Source of the DNA: Nonomuraea candida
Lineage (GTDB): Bacteria; Actinomycetota; Actinomycetes; Streptosporangiales; Streptosporangiaceae
Direction of reading: 5' to 3'
NCBI RefSeq assembly: GCF_000725485.1
Contig: NZ_JOAG01000052.1
Coordinates: forward strand, 62,001 to 126,000
DNA: 64,000 nucleotides
Shown: in pieces, positions 50,012 through 59,182 of the stretch
Numbering within the stretch: position 1 is the stretch's first letter
Layout of the letters: every line of letters begins with the position of its first letter
Position numbers and translations under genes: made by a program
Notes under the pieces: model-generated
Seen by the model: the letters and a program-made list of their open reading frames with translations, nothing else
Told to the model about the DNA's origin: nothing
Database searches by the model: none

Positions 50012-51373
50012 GTGAGCCGACCCGACGGCCGCCAACAGGTGGCCCTGGCGTTGCTGTGCGCCGCGGTGTTCCTGGACTCGATGGACCTGTCGTTGATGGG
50101 CGTGGCCCTGCCCGCCATCGGGCGTGATCTGTCGCTGCCGGACAGCACCCTGCAGTGGCTGATGTCCGGCTACGCGGTCGCCTACGGCGGTTTCCTGCTG
50201 CTCGGCGGCCGCATCGCCGACCTGTTCGGCCGCCGCCGGGTGTTCCTGCTCTCGCTGGCGGTGTTCGCGGCGGCGAGCCTGGCCGGCGGGCTGCTGTCGG
50301 CCGGATGGCCGCTGGTGGCCACCCGGGTGATCAAGGGGGTGGCGGCCGCGCTCACCGCACCGGCGGCGCTGTCGCTCATCACCACCACCTTCGCCGAGGG
50401 GCCGCAGCGCAACCGCGCGCTGGGGATCTACTCGCTGGCCGGGGCGACCGGCTACACCGCCGGGCTGATCGCCTCCGGCCTGCTGACCGAGATCAGCTGG
50501 CGGCTGGTGTTCTTCCTGCCGATCCCCGTCGCCCTGCTCGTGCTGGCCGCGGCGCCGCTGGTGCTGCCCCGCGGGGGCCGGCCGCCCGGGGCGCGCGAGG
50601 GGTTCGACGCCGCCGGCGCGACCGCGGTCACCGGCGGCGTGCTGATGGCGGTGTTCGCGCTGACCGAGCGGAACTGGCCGGCCGGTGTCGTGGCCGTGCT
50701 GCTGCTGGGCGCCTTCGTCCTCATCGAGCGCCGGCGGTCCGCGCCGCTCGTCCCGCTGGAGGTGTTCAGGTCCGGCACTGTGGCCGCCGCCAATCTCGCG
50801 GCGCTGGCCTGGGCGTGCGCGACGATCGGCTGGCAGTTCGTCGCCATCCTGTACCTGCAGCAGGTGCTCGGCTACACCCCGCTGACCACCGGGCTCGGGA
50901 TCGTCCCGATGGGTCTGGCCATCGTCATCGCCGCCAACCTGGCCTGCCGGCTGATCAGCCGGTACGGCCTGAGGCGGGTGGCCGCCGCCGGGATGCTGGT
51001 CCAGGGCGCCGGCATCCTGCTGTTCCTGCGGGCCGGGGCCACCGGCGACTACCTCACGGTGCTGCTGCCCGCGCTGGTCGTGCACGGCATCGGCAACGGG
51101 CTGTCCTTCCCCAGCCTCAACATCGCCGCCGTCGCCGGCCTGCCCGACGAGCGGCAGGGGCTGGCCTCGGGACTGGTCACCTCCGCCGTCCAGCTCGGCG
51201 CCGGCATCGGCGTGGCGGTGCTGGCGGCGATGATGACGCTCGGCGGCTCCGCGCCGGCCGGATACCGGATCGCCTTCCTGATCGCGGGCGGCTTCTCCCT
51301 GCTCGGCGCGCTCGTCGCCGCCATCGGCCTGCGCCCCCGCCGCCCCGCACCCGTACCCGCTCCCACCGCCTGA
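50012..51373 (+). CDS. MFS drug-efflux transporter (DHA2-like)
   Basis: About 453 residues, around 12-14 helices. It starts with LALLCAAVFLDSMDLSLMGVALPAI, motif A GGRIADLFGRRRVF and motif C GIYSLAGATGYTAGLIASGLL, typical of EmrB/QacA-type efflux pumps. GTG 50012 is chosen because it starts the hydrophobic region after a short lead; GTG 50006 and others upstream are possible. The nitroreductase gene follows after 14 bases, so the two are one operon facing the MarR gene. Confidence 0.88.
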   Translation: MSRPDGRQQVALALLCAAVFLDSMDLSLMGVALPAIGRDLSLPDSTLQWLMSGYAVAYGGFLLLGGRIADLFGRRRVFLLSLAVFAAASLAGGLLSAGWPLVATRVIKGVAAALTAPAALSLITTTFAEGPQRNRALGIYSLAGATGYTAGLIASGLLTEISWRLVFFLPIPVALLVLAAAPLVLPRGGRPPGAREGFDAAGATAVTGGVLMAVFALTERNWPAGVVAVLLLGAFVLIERRRSAPLVPLEVFRSGTVAAANLAALAWACATIGWQFVAILYLQQVLGYTPLTTGLGIVPMGLAIVIAANLACRLISRYGLRRVAAAGMLVQGAGILLFLRAGATGDYLTVLLPALVVHGIGNGLSFPSLNIAAVAGLPDERQGLASGLVTSAVQLGAGIGVAVLAAMMTLGGSAPAGYRIAFLIAGGFSLLGALVAAIGLRPRRPAPVPAPTA

Positions 51374-51387
51374 AGGAGACACCCGTC

Positions 51388-52035
51388 ATGACGCTGAACC
51401 TCACCCCCGACGAGCTGCTGAGCACCACCCGCGCCGTGCGCAAGCGCCTGGACCTCACCCGCCCGGTGCCGCGCGAGCTGATCGAGGAGTGCGTGGACCT
51501 GGCCGTGCAGGCGCCGACCGGACGCAACCGGCAGCGCTGGCACTTCATGGTCGTGACCGAGCCCGAGCAGCGGCGGGCCGTGGCCGACATCTTTCTGCGC
51601 GCCCTGCCGCTGGCCGCCGGGCAGCCGCTGACCGAGCGCGACGTGCGGCGGATGAACTACCATCGCGGCTCCACCGAGCGGGTCTTCGACGGCCTGCGGC
51701 ACCTGGCCGACAACATCCACCGGGTGCCCGCGTTCGTCATCCCGGGCGTGGAGGGACGCACCGACCGCGCCCCGGTGGCCGTGCAGGCGGGGGCGTGGGG
51801 ATCGATCCTGCCGGCCGTGTGGAGTTTCATGCTGGCCGCCAGGGCGCGCGGGCTGGGCACGGTGTGGACCACCGCGCAGGGACCGCTCGAACGCGAGCTG
51901 GCCCGGGTGCTGGGCGTGCCGTACGAGGAGGTCATGCTGGCGGCGTTCATCCCGCTGGCCTTCACCCTCGGCACCGACTTCAAGCCCGCCCCCCGCATCC
52001 CGCGCGAGGAGGTCCTGCACTGGGAACGGTGGTGA
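51388..52035 (+). CDS. Nitroreductase-family flavoprotein
   Basis: 215 residues. FMN-binding features: TTRAVRKRLDLTRPVPRELI with the Arg pair, PTGRNRQRWHFMVVTE, and late VWTTAQGPLERELARVLGVP plus a conserved GTDFKPAPR end. GAAGGAGA precedes ATG 51388. It probably reduces nitro or quinone compounds and works with the efflux pump upstream under MarR control. Confidence 0.9.
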   Translation: MTLNLTPDELLSTTRAVRKRLDLTRPVPRELIEECVDLAVQAPTGRNRQRWHFMVVTEPEQRRAVADIFLRALPLAAGQPLTERDVRRMNYHRGSTERVFDGLRHLADNIHRVPAFVIPGVEGRTDRAPVAVQAGAWGSILPAVWSFMLAARARGLGTVWTTAQGPLERELARVLGVPYEEVMLAAFIPLAFTLGTDFKPAPRIPREEVLHWERW

Positions 52036-52063
52036 GCACGCTCGCCGGGCGGCGAGGAGACGC

Positions 52064-52960
52064 TCACGCGCGGGCGGGAGGTGCGGGCAGCAAGGAGCGG
52101 AAGGTGCGGATCAGCGGGTTGGGGTCACCCGTGCGCCAGGCCACGTCCAGGGTGACGACCCGGGCGGCCGGTGACAGCGGGCGGAAAGCGACGTCGGCCC
52201 GCCGCTGCCGGGCCAGCGACTCCGGCACGAGGGACACGCCGATCCCCGCCGCCACCAGGCCGACGATGGTGTGCATCTGCACGGCCTCCTGCACGACCCG
52301 GGGCTCGAACCCGGCCGCTCTGGCCAGGGCGGTGATCTGGTCGTGCAGCGCGGGGCCGTACCGTCTGGGGAACAGGACGAACGGTTCGTCGGCGAGGGCG
52401 GACAGCGGCAGTGACGTGCGCGCGGCCTGGCGGTGGCCGGCGGGCAGGGCGGCGAGCAGCAACTCGCGGGCCACGGTACGGGTGGTCAGCACCTCGGCGG
52501 CGAGCCCGGCGACCGGCGCGTGCAGGAGCCCGACGTCGAGCAGACCTTGCCGCAGTTCCTCGGCCTGCTGCGCGGTGGGCAGTTCGCGCAGCTCCACCTG
52601 CACGCCCGGGTAGCGAGCCCGGAAACGGCGCAGCAGTTTCGGCAACGTGAGGTTGGCCGCCGACCCGACGAACCCGACGACCAGCCGCCCCGCCTCTCCT
52701 CTGCCCACCCGCCTGGCGGATTCGGCGGCGCGGGCGGCGTGGGCCAGGCTCGCACGGGCCTCCGCGACGAACGCCTCGCCCGCCGGCGTGAGCCGGACCT
52801 GCCTGGTCGTGCGCTCGAACAGCCGCACGCCCAGCTCCTCCTCCAGCTTGCCGATCTGCTGGCTGAACGGCGGCTGCCGCACACCCTCGCGCTGCGCGGC
52901 CCGGCTGAAGCTGAGCTCCTCGGCGAGAGCGACCGCGTAGCGCAGCTGATGAAGATTCAT
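52064..52960 (-). CDS. LysR-family regulator
   Basis: 298 residues. HTH at residues 1-60 (LHQLRYAVALAEELSFSRAAQREGVRQPPFSQQIGKLEEEL), then a substrate-binding effector domain with RLVVGFVGSAANLTLPKLL. It lies between a convergent nitroreductase gene and a divergent DUF6152/DUF6644 pair; the latter is its more likely target. No operator was identified in the 76-base gap. Confidence 0.9.
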   Translation of the reverse strand: MNLHQLRYAVALAEELSFSRAAQREGVRQPPFSQQIGKLEEELGVRLFERTTRQVRLTPAGEAFVAEARASLAHAARAAESARRVGRGEAGRLVVGFVGSAANLTLPKLLRRFRARYPGVQVELRELPTAQQAEELRQGLLDVGLLHAPVAGLAAEVLTTRTVARELLLAALPAGHRQAARTSLPLSALADEPFVLFPRRYGPALHDQITALARAAGFEPRVVQEAVQMHTIVGLVAAGIGVSLVPESLARQRRADVAFRPLSPAARVVTLDVAWRTGDPNPLIRTFRSLLPAPPARA

Positions 52961-53036
52961 ATGCGGCAGATATTAATCGGCCCGTTTCCGCCTGTGGATC
53001 CGGGACGGACGGCCGGCAGCCGCAAGGGTTGCGGTC

Positions 53037-53693
53037 ATGAAGCTGATGATGGCAGGGCTTGCCCTCCTTGCCGCGCTGCACCACGGCTGGGAGGACTTCA
53101 GGACCGAGCGGCCGCTGTACGTGTCCGGGACGGTGACCGAGGTGAGGTGGGGCAACCCGCACCCGCAGGTACGGCTGCGCGTGGCCGGCCCCGTACGGAT
53201 GCCGCCCGGGCTCGCGACGCGGTCCATTCCGGCGGAGCTGGAGGAGCTCGGCGGGCGGGAGGTGCTGCGCCGCACCCGGGCGTTCGACGGCCGGGACGAC
53301 GAGGTGGTGCTGATCCTCGCGCCGGTGGAGCGCCTGACGGCGTGGGGCATGCCGGACCGCGTGCGGCAGGGCGAGCGGCTGGAGGCCGTGGGATACGTGC
53401 ATCGCGAGCATGCGGAAGAGTTCCGGCCGGAGCTGCTGATCAGGCAGGACGGCCGGGCGATCCGGCAGCGCTCGGTCCCCCTGCCGCAGAGCCCGCCGCC
53501 CGCCCCCGCGGACCCGGGGACGACCTCCGGCAGCGGATCCGAAGCGGCCCCCGCCGCTCCCGCCGCCTCCGGAGGAAGCGGCGGCGCGCGGGCGCTGCCG
53601 TGGTTCGTGGGGGCCGGCCTCCTGGCCGGTGGCGGCGCGGTCGCCGCGGTATGGGTGAGGAGGAGACGGCGTGGAACCTCTCACGTGGCTTGA
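53037..53693 (+). CDS. DUF6152-like exported protein with C-terminal membrane helix
   Basis: 218 residues. A short N-terminal signal (KLMMAGLALLAAL) leads to HHGWEDFRTERPLYVSGTVTEVRWGNPHPQV, the DUF6152 hallmark. A Pro/Ala/Ser-rich linker and a single helix (FVGAGLLAGGGAVAAVWV) followed by RRRR anchor it, so it faces outward. The last 23 bases overlap the DUF6644 gene. The function is unknown; such pairs are found near copper or heme-linked genes. Confidence 0.8.
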   Translation: MKLMMAGLALLAALHHGWEDFRTERPLYVSGTVTEVRWGNPHPQVRLRVAGPVRMPPGLATRSIPAELEELGGREVLRRTRAFDGRDDEVVLILAPVERLTAWGMPDRVRQGERLEAVGYVHREHAEEFRPELLIRQDGRAIRQRSVPLPQSPPPAPADPGTTSGSGSEAAPAAPAASGGSGGARALPWFVGAGLLAGGGAVAAVWVRRRRRGTSHVA

Positions 53694-54150
53694 GGGCACG
53701 TGGCCGGCCGCGTTCGTGAGGGAGACTCCGTGGGTGTACTCCTCGCTGGAGATCGTTCACCTGCTGGGGCTGGCGCTGCTGGTCGGCCCGGCCGTCCTGT
53801 TCGACCTGCGGCTGCTCGGCGCGGGCCGGGGGACGATCTCCGTGTCGGCGGCGGCGCGGCGCCTGTTGCCGGTGGCCCGCGCGGGCTTCGCCGCCGCGGC
53901 GGTGTCGGGGGCGGCGATGTTCGTGGCCGGGGCCCGGGAGATCGCGGGCACCGGCGCGGCGCCGGTCAAGCTGGCCTTGCTGGGGGTGGCCGGGATGAAC
54001 GTGGCCCTGTTCCATCTCGGTGTCTACCGCCGGGTCGCCACGTGGGACGGCGACCGCCGCACGCCGGCGGCGGCCAGGGCGGCGGGCGCCGTGTCGATGA
54101 CCACCTGGGCAGGAGTGGTCGCCGCCGGGCGACTCATCGCCTACACCTGA
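53671..54150 (+). CDS. DUF6644-like membrane protein
   Basis: 159 residues with four or more hydrophobic helices: VYSSLEIVHLLGLALLVGPAVLFDLRLLG, FAAAAVSGAAMFVAGA and a last helix at the end. The His in EIVHLLG may bind a cofactor such as haem. It overlaps the DUF6152 gene, and the two are usually found as a unit. A large hairpin follows. Confidence 0.78.
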   Translation: MEPLTWLEGTWPAAFVRETPWVYSSLEIVHLLGLALLVGPAVLFDLRLLGAGRGTISVSAAARRLLPVARAGFAAAAVSGAAMFVAGAREIAGTGAAPVKLALLGVAGMNVALFHLGVYRRVATWDGDRRTPAAARAAGAVSMTTWAGVVAAGRLIAYT

Positions 54151-54159
54151 CCCGGTACG

Positions 54160-54204
54160 CCCTCCGCCCGCGGTGGTGTCAGGGGCGTTGCCGCGGGCGG
54201 AGGG
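54160..54204 (+). terminator. Long hairpin after the DUF6644 gene
   Basis: CCCTCCGCCCGCGG pairs perfectly with CCGCGGGCGGAGGG (14 bp), loop of 17 bases, starting nine bases after the stop. Confidence 0.75.
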
Positions 54205-54411
54205 CCCGCCCGCGAAACAGTGATCTTCCTGCTGGGGCGCCGCCCGGCGTCGTCGTCCCAGAGGTCGTCGTGGGGTTCGCCGCGCGCCGGCCGCTCGGCG
54301 CGCAACTGCGTTCGGTGTCGGTGATCCCCGTCAGGTACTCCCACCGGCTCACCCGCCGGATGGCGCCGCGGGCCAGGTCATGCCGCAGCACGATCGGCCC
54401 GGCGCCCCTGG

Positions 54412-55365
54412 TCAACCGATCGTGATGACGAGCTTTCCCGGCGCGTTGCCCGCAGCCAGGTCACCCACCGCGGTGGCGGCCTCCGCCAGGGCGTACGTGC
54501 GCCCGACAGCCGGTCGCACGGCCCCGGCCTCGATGAGGTCGCGCAGCACGTCCAGGTCGGCGGTGCGGGTCAGCGCGAGCAGCGGGTCCAGGCGCTGGCG
54601 CGTGAACGGAGTGATCAGCCGGGCGGCCTGCAGCCGGCCGAGTCCGCCGAACCACCGGCCGCCGCCCTCACCGCCGACGAGGGCGAGCCGGCCGTGCTCG
54701 GCGAGCAGCCCGCGCAGCTGGCGCAGCGGCCGCATGCCCGCGATGTCGATGATCAGGTCGTACGTCCCGGTGAGCGGCTCGCGTGTGTAGTCGATGACCG
54801 CCTTGGCGCCCAGCGACCGGACGAGGTCGGCCTTGGCCGTGCTGCACACGGCGGTGACGTCGGCGCCGCCGGCGACCGCCAGTTGCGTCGCGAAGCTGCC
54901 CACTCCGCCGCCGGCGCCGATGACCAGCACCTTCTCGCCGACGGTGACCCGGCCGACGGCCCGTAACGCGGTCACCCCCGACACGGGTACGGCCGCCGCT
55001 TCGGTGAAGCTCAGGTTGGCGGGCTTGCGGGCGAGCTTGCCCGGGCGGGCGACGGCGAACTCCGCGTACGCGCCGGTCGCCGCGCCGTACACCTCGTCGC
55101 CGGGGCGAAAGGCGCTCACGCCGGCGCCGACGGACTCCACGACGCCGGCCACGTCCATGCCCGGCACGCGGTTGCGGGGCCGACGCAGGCCGAAGGCGAG
55201 GCGGCCGATGAGCGGCAGCCCCGTCATGAGATGCCACACGCCGTAGTCGACGCCGGCCGCGTGCACCCGGATCAGCACCTCGCGGGCGCCCGGCTCCGGC
55301 ATCGGGACCTCGCCGAGGCGCAGCGTGCGCGGCGGGCCGTACTCGTCCTGGACGATCGCCTTCAT
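54412..55365 (-). CDS. MDR-family NAD(P)H oxidoreductase (quinone reductase-like)
   Basis: 317 residues. The pattern EVLIRVHAAGVDYGVWHLMTG, PGMDVAGVVESVGAGVS and the nucleotide loop VLVIGAGGGVGSFATQLAVAGGADVTAV fits medium-chain dehydrogenases without structural zinc. ATG 55365 overlaps the XRE stop by four bases (ATGA). It ends a three-gene operon DUF2178-XRE-MDR. Such enzymes reduce quinones or enones. Confidence 0.85.
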   Translation of the reverse strand: MKAIVQDEYGPPRTLRLGEVPMPEPGAREVLIRVHAAGVDYGVWHLMTGLPLIGRLAFGLRRPRNRVPGMDVAGVVESVGAGVSAFRPGDEVYGAATGAYAEFAVARPGKLARKPANLSFTEAAAVPVSGVTALRAVGRVTVGEKVLVIGAGGGVGSFATQLAVAGGADVTAVCSTAKADLVRSLGAKAVIDYTREPLTGTYDLIIDIAGMRPLRQLRGLLAEHGRLALVGGEGGGRWFGGLGRLQAARLITPFTRQRLDPLLALTRTADLDVLRDLIEAGAVRPAVGRTYALAEAATAVGDLAAGNAPGKLVITIG

Positions 55366-55595
55366 GGGGGGTCTCCTTCGGTGTCGGGGTACTGGAAGAC
55401 GTCGTCGAGCCCGACCCGGAACACCCGGGCGATGCGGAACGCCATTTCCAGGGAGGGGGAGTAGCGGCCCTGTTCGATCGCGATGATGGTCTGGCGGGTG
55501 ACGCCGATCCGGTCGGCCAGCTCGGCCTGGGTCATCTCGCCGTGCGCGAACCGCAGGGCCCGGATCACGTTGGTGACCCGCGTCGGCTTCACCAC
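55362..55595 (-). CDS. XRE-family HTH regulator
   Basis: 77 residues: MTQAELADRIGVTRQTIIAIEQGRYSPSLEMAFRIARVF is a canonical Cro/CI-type helix-turn-helix, with a short tail (DDVFQYPDTE). The start is GTG 55595 or GTG 55592, the second giving a GTGA overlap with the DUF2178 stop. Inverted repeats upstream of the operon (56048-56083) are likely its operators. Pairs of DUF2178 and this small regulator are common. Confidence 0.9.
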   Translation of the reverse strand: MVKPTRVTNVIRALRFAHGEMTQAELADRIGVTRQTIIAIEQGRYSPSLEMAFRIARVFRVGLDDVFQYPDTEGDPP

Positions 55596-56020
55596 GTCTG
55601 GAAGCCGCCCTTGCGGTAGGCCATGATCTTGGCGATCGAGCTGAGCACCGAGGACAGCACGAACGCCAGGTAGACGGCGTTGGCGATCCAGAAGTGGCGT
55701 AGCTCGGCGATGGCCATGACCAGTGCGGCGAGCGCGCCGACGACGACGAGTGACTGCCCGATGCGCTCGCTGACCTGCCTGATCTCACGGTCGCGCTCGT
55801 CGGTGCGGTCGGCGCCGCGGCCGCCCGCGACAGCCATCGCGATGTTGGCCACGATCCCGGCGAAGATGGCGCCGCCGATGGTCCACAGCAGAGCTGCCCC
55901 ATAGGCGACGTCGGCGAACGGGCCGTCGCCGGCCTGGCCTACGACGATCGCCACGTAGATCGCGTACGCGCAGACGGAGAGCACCATCATCACCCAGGCG
56001 CGCTTTTCCTCGAAGGCCAT
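55589..56020 (-). CDS. DUF2178-like membrane protein
   Basis: 143 residues, four hydrophobic helices (MMVLSVCAYAIYVAIVV, AALLWTIGGAIFAGIVANIAM, SLVVVGALAALVMAIAEL, AVYLAFVLSSVLSSIAKI) and a cytoplasmic loop TDERDREI. It is first in the operon with the XRE regulator, a usual pairing. Function unknown. Confidence 0.8.
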   Translation of the reverse strand: MAFEEKRAWVMMVLSVCAYAIYVAIVVGQAGDGPFADVAYGAALLWTIGGAIFAGIVANIAMAVAGGRGADRTDERDREIRQVSERIGQSLVVVGALAALVMAIAELRHFWIANAVYLAFVLSSVLSSIAKIMAYRKGGFQTW

Positions 56021-56047
56021 GTCCGCCCCTCATGTAAAACAAAGCTG

Positions 56048-56083
56048 ACATTCTCCAATGTAAAGCGCCGCGGACATCATGTC
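56048..56083. promoter_or_regulatory. Two ACAT/ATGT inverted repeats upstream of the XRE operon
   Basis: ACATTCTCCAATGT (56048-56061) and GACATCATGTC (56073-56083) are inverted repeats, and TTTACAT/ATGTAAA copies flank them. The short spacing upstream of the operon start suggests autoregulation by the XRE protein. Confidence 0.45.
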
Positions 56084-56300
56084 AAAATTTATTTACATAC
56101 AGGGTCCGTGCTTCTCCGGCGCGCCACCCGCAGTACCGCAGCTCCCGGGAGGCGGCGGTGAGTGCGCTGACGGGGTTCCAGTCGGCCAGGAGGCGCAGCC
56201 AGCCGGGCATGCCGTCGGTCGGGACGAACGCGTTCGACAGCATCGTGACCGGCAGGCCGAGCGGCACCATCGCGTCGGCGGAGGGACGGGAGGCCGGCGC
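56082..56300 (-). pseudogene. ABC-2 permease fragment (DrrB-like)
   Basis: The minus frame contains VPLGLPVTMLSNAFVPTDGMPGWLRLLADWNPVSALTAASREL, the last part of a DrrB-type permease with the NPxSAL segment. Upstream and downstream have no matching sequence and no start near, so it is a remnant. The frame runs on to 56405 in unrelated code. Confidence 0.7.
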
Positions 56301-56439
56301 GCATGGACGCCGCCTCGCCCTGCCTGGCCGGCGACGGCCACGCCGGCCAGTACGCGACGTCCTGATCACGCTGTTGACGATCGTGCGGCGGCTTGGCCGA
56401 CGCATGACGCGATTGCCGGAGACGCGGGCCGGGGCGGCC

Positions 56440-56958
56440 TCACGGGGTCTGCTCGTCGATCTCGCACTTGGTGAACACCCAGGAGTGGCCGCCGCTGTTC
56501 TTCAGCGACCAGTACATCCACCCCGTTCCGGTCAGGTCGACGCTGACGGTGAAGTCGAGGGTGATGGCGCCGCCGGAGACGTTCGCGGTCTGCGTGCCGC
56601 CGCCGTTCGGCGTGATGAGCTGGTACTGCGTACTGGTGGCGCTGGGGGTGTCGAGGTGGAAGCGCAGCCGGTAGGTGTGCTGATCACCGTCGGGCACCCG
56701 CACGTACGGCACCACGACCTGGGCCACCGAGGCCGGGATCACGGCCGGGTTGAAGGCGACGTTGTTCGGGGTGAAGGCGTGCACGCCGTAGAGCACGAGC
56801 TGGGTGTCGGCCGAGGTGACGTGCTGGGGGTCCACGGCGCCGACCGGCGTCCAGCCGGACGCCGCGCCGCTCTGCGCGCCCGCGCCGGGCGCGAGCCCCG
56901 CCCAGAGCAGCACGGCTGCCAGGCCCGCCAGCGCTGATCTTCTTACGGTGGTGATCAT
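56440..56958 (-). CDS. Secreted hypothetical protein
   Basis: 172 residues. A signal peptide (SALAGLAAVLLWAGLAPGAGAQ) and then a beta-rich domain with YGVHAFTPNNVAFNPAVIPASVAQVVVPYVRV and YWSLKNSGGHSWVFTKCEI. No family recognised. ATG 56958 begins the signal and has GAGGGAG before it. Exported single-gene unit. Confidence 0.65.
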   Translation of the reverse strand: MITTVRRSALAGLAAVLLWAGLAPGAGAQSGAASGWTPVGAVDPQHVTSADTQLVLYGVHAFTPNNVAFNPAVIPASVAQVVVPYVRVPDGDQHTYRLRFHLDTPSATSTQYQLITPNGGGTQTANVSGGAITLDFTVSVDLTGTGWMYWSLKNSGGHSWVFTKCEIDEQTP

Positions 56959-57454
56959 TGAGCACTCCCTCGCGATCGTCGTCGTGCCGCGGCACCTGCT
57001 CAACCGATGCTGTGCGCGAGACGGCCGCAGGGGAACTGCCCTCGGAGGGACAACCGCGGGCGGACGGCGACGCCACCAGGGCCCAAGGCCCTCAAGGACG
57101 AGCTGTACGGCAGCGTCATCATCGGCGACTCGGCGCACAGCGCGTCCACGAGGGTGAGGAGCAGCTCCGCGACCGCCGGCGCCGCGTCGCCGGGGAGGAC
57201 CTCCGGCCGCCGCGCCTGCACGAACCTCACGTTCTCCGCGCGGCGCGATCCGGCGAGCGCTCGGTGACATCAAGCGGCGGCCCGGGCCCGTGGCCGGCAT
57301 CCCGGCCGCCAGGACGACCCTCGGCTGAAAGTTTCCCCCGCCACAGCCCCTCCACCAGCAGCGTTGCCGGCGGCTGTGGCCACGCGCCGCCCCCTGGGCG
57401 CAGGATGGCGTACCTTACTCCCGCTCACCCACATCCGCGTCAGAGGGAGTCGTC
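56959..57454. other. 496-bp gap, no convincing gene
   Basis: A 76-codon minus frame (57000-57230) has no recognisable motif and may be a remnant of something decayed. GGAGAGGACC-like segments are not clear ribosome sites. Nothing else seen. Confidence 0.35.
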
Positions 57455-58279
57455 GTGCGTACCTGGCCGGCCCGCGCCGTTGTGTCCGTCCTGCTGGTGC
57501 CGCTGACGGCCGTTCCGGCGGCCTCCGCCGCCGCAGCCTCCTCCGCCGCCTCCTCCTCCGCCGCCTCCTCCTCGGCCGGGGCGGGCGCGCGTACGTGCGC
57601 GCAGGCCGGCCTGCTGTTCTGCGAGGACTTCCAGGCCATGCCGGTCGGTGGCGCCGCCAGCCTCCGCTGGGGAGTCGACACCAAGCACGGCACGCTCACC
57701 GTCGAGCGCGGGCGGCGGGGGCAGAAGGTGCTGCGGGTGCACACCGAAGGCAACGGCCGCGCGTTCCTGAAGGTGGACGACTTCGCCGCGCCGGGCAACA
57801 GCTTCTACGGGCGCGTACGGGTGCGGGTCGGCGCGTTCCCGAGCGCACCTGCCTGGGCGCACTACACGCTGGTCGAGGCCACCGGCGACGGGCCCGAGAT
57901 CGTCCGCCCGCTCGGCGGCCAGTACGCCCCGCCGCCCCACGGGGGAGCCGCGTACTGGGGAGTCGGCGCGGACGGCGGCCCCACGGGGGACTGGACGAAC
58001 TGGCGGCCCACCGCGCCCTCCGTCGCCGGGAGGTGGACCTGCGTGGAGTGGCACCTGGACGCCGGCGACAACCGCGTCTCGCTGTGGTTCGACGGGGTGG
58101 CCAAGCCTGAGCTCACCGTGTCCACCCGCGAACACGGCGGCAACCCGGTGGACTTCGTCTTCCCGCGGTTCGACACGATCAAGCTGGGCTGGCAGCTCTA
58201 CCAGGCGGACCCGACCCCGGCCCGCTACGACGTGTGGATGGACGACATCGCGCTGAGCAGCCGCCGGGTGGGTTGCTGA
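57455..58279 (+). CDS. Secreted concanavalin-like fold protein
   Basis: 274 residues. Signal peptide of about 30 residues ending in a Ser/Ala-rich low-complexity stretch (SAASSSAASSSAGAG), then a beta-sandwich with FCEDFQAMPVG, SFYGRVRVRVGAFP, WTCVEWHLDAGDNRVSLWFDGV and YDVWMDDIALS. The pattern of ending DDIAL and mid WHLD resembles GH16/lyase-type jelly rolls, but no catalytic ExDxxE motif was found. GTG 57455 has AGAGGGA before it. Confidence 0.65.
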   Translation: MRTWPARAVVSVLLVPLTAVPAASAAAASSAASSSAASSSAGAGARTCAQAGLLFCEDFQAMPVGGAASLRWGVDTKHGTLTVERGRRGQKVLRVHTEGNGRAFLKVDDFAAPGNSFYGRVRVRVGAFPSAPAWAHYTLVEATGDGPEIVRPLGGQYAPPPHGGAAYWGVGADGGPTGDWTNWRPTAPSVAGRWTCVEWHLDAGDNRVSLWFDGVAKPELTVSTREHGGNPVDFVFPRFDTIKLGWQLYQADPTPARYDVWMDDIALSSRRVGC

Positions 58280-58438
58280 CCGCAGGCGGTGCGGCCGGCA
58301 CGCCGGTCGATCGAGGCGGCCGGAGATCGCACTGTGACCGCACGGTGACCGCACGCTCCCCGAAGCGTCCGACACCGGGGCGCGACCGGCATCGTCACGC
58401 CCGCTTGCATCTCCAGCAGGGGGAGGTGCCAGGCGTCC

Positions 58439-59182
58439 TTACGCGGCGGGACGGCCGAGGCTCCGCAGCTGCTCGGGGGTGAGCGCGGAGACGTTCTGGT
58501 CGACGGGGGAGTCGGTGTACTGGTGGATGGTCCAGGTCTTCCAGTCGGCGGGCGGCGCGAGCCGGCCCTTGGGCTTGCTGTAGTGGGCCACCCAGAGGGG
58601 GTAGTCCGCCAGGCCCTTGCCGTAGGTGTCGGCGAAGTTCCAGCCGCTGTACAGCATCGGGGTGACCCCGGTCCTGGCCTTCACGTGGGACAGCCAGGTC
58701 TTGGCCCAGGCGTTGACCTCCGCGACGGACCTGCCGTCGGTCGTCTCCAGATCCAGCACCAGCAGGTCGCCGGCCTTGGCGGGCTGGGAGTTCACCATGG
58801 ACAGGAAGTACTCGGCCTCGGCGATGGGATCGTTGCCGGGGTGGCCGTAGTGGTAGGCCCCGCGCACGATGCCCTTCCGGTCCAGCTCGTGCCAGTGCCG
58901 GGCGAACGAGGCGTCGCGGAAGCTGGTGCCCTCGGTGGCCTTGATGATGCCGAACCTGGCCGGGCTGGCGTTCCAGTCGTAGTCGGACTCGTACCGGGAG
59001 ACGTCCACGCCGTAGGTGAAGGCCGCGGCCTCGTGCCGGGCCGCGGCTTCGTGCTGGGTGCCGCGCGCCGCGTCGTGGCCGGTGGTGTCGGCGCACGCCG
59101 TCCCCACCACGCCGGTGATGGCGGCGGTTCCGGCCAGGAGGGCTCCTGCTACGGCCGTGCTGAGGCGCTTGTGGTTGCGCAT
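58439..59182 (-). CDS. GH25 lysozyme (muramidase), secreted
   Basis: 247 residues. Signal peptide to about residue 30, an Ala/His-rich linker, then the GH25 domain: GVDVSRYESDYDW with the Asp, KGIVRGAYHYGHPGNDP, LVLDLETTDG with the catalytic Glu, LYSGWNF and WTIHQYTDS. A short C-terminal tail follows. It hydrolyses peptidoglycan, possibly in morphogenesis or competition. The 5' flank has no operon partner. Confidence 0.92.
   Translation of the reverse strand: MRNHKRLSTAVAGALLAGTAAITGVVGTACADTTGHDAARGTQHEAAARHEAAAFTYGVDVSRYESDYDWNASPARFGIIKATEGTSFRDASFARHWHELDRKGIVRGAYHYGHPGNDPIAEAEYFLSMVNSQPAKAGDLLVLDLETTDGRSVAEVNAWAKTWLSHVKARTGVTPMLYSGWNFADTYGKGLADYPLWVAHYSKPKGRLAPPADWKTWTIHQYTDSPVDQNVSALTPEQLRSLGRPAA

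Noticed and set aside
57000..57230. A 76-aa minus-strand gene
   Set aside because: No motif, no ribosome site seen, and no conserved partner; kept only as part of a gap note.
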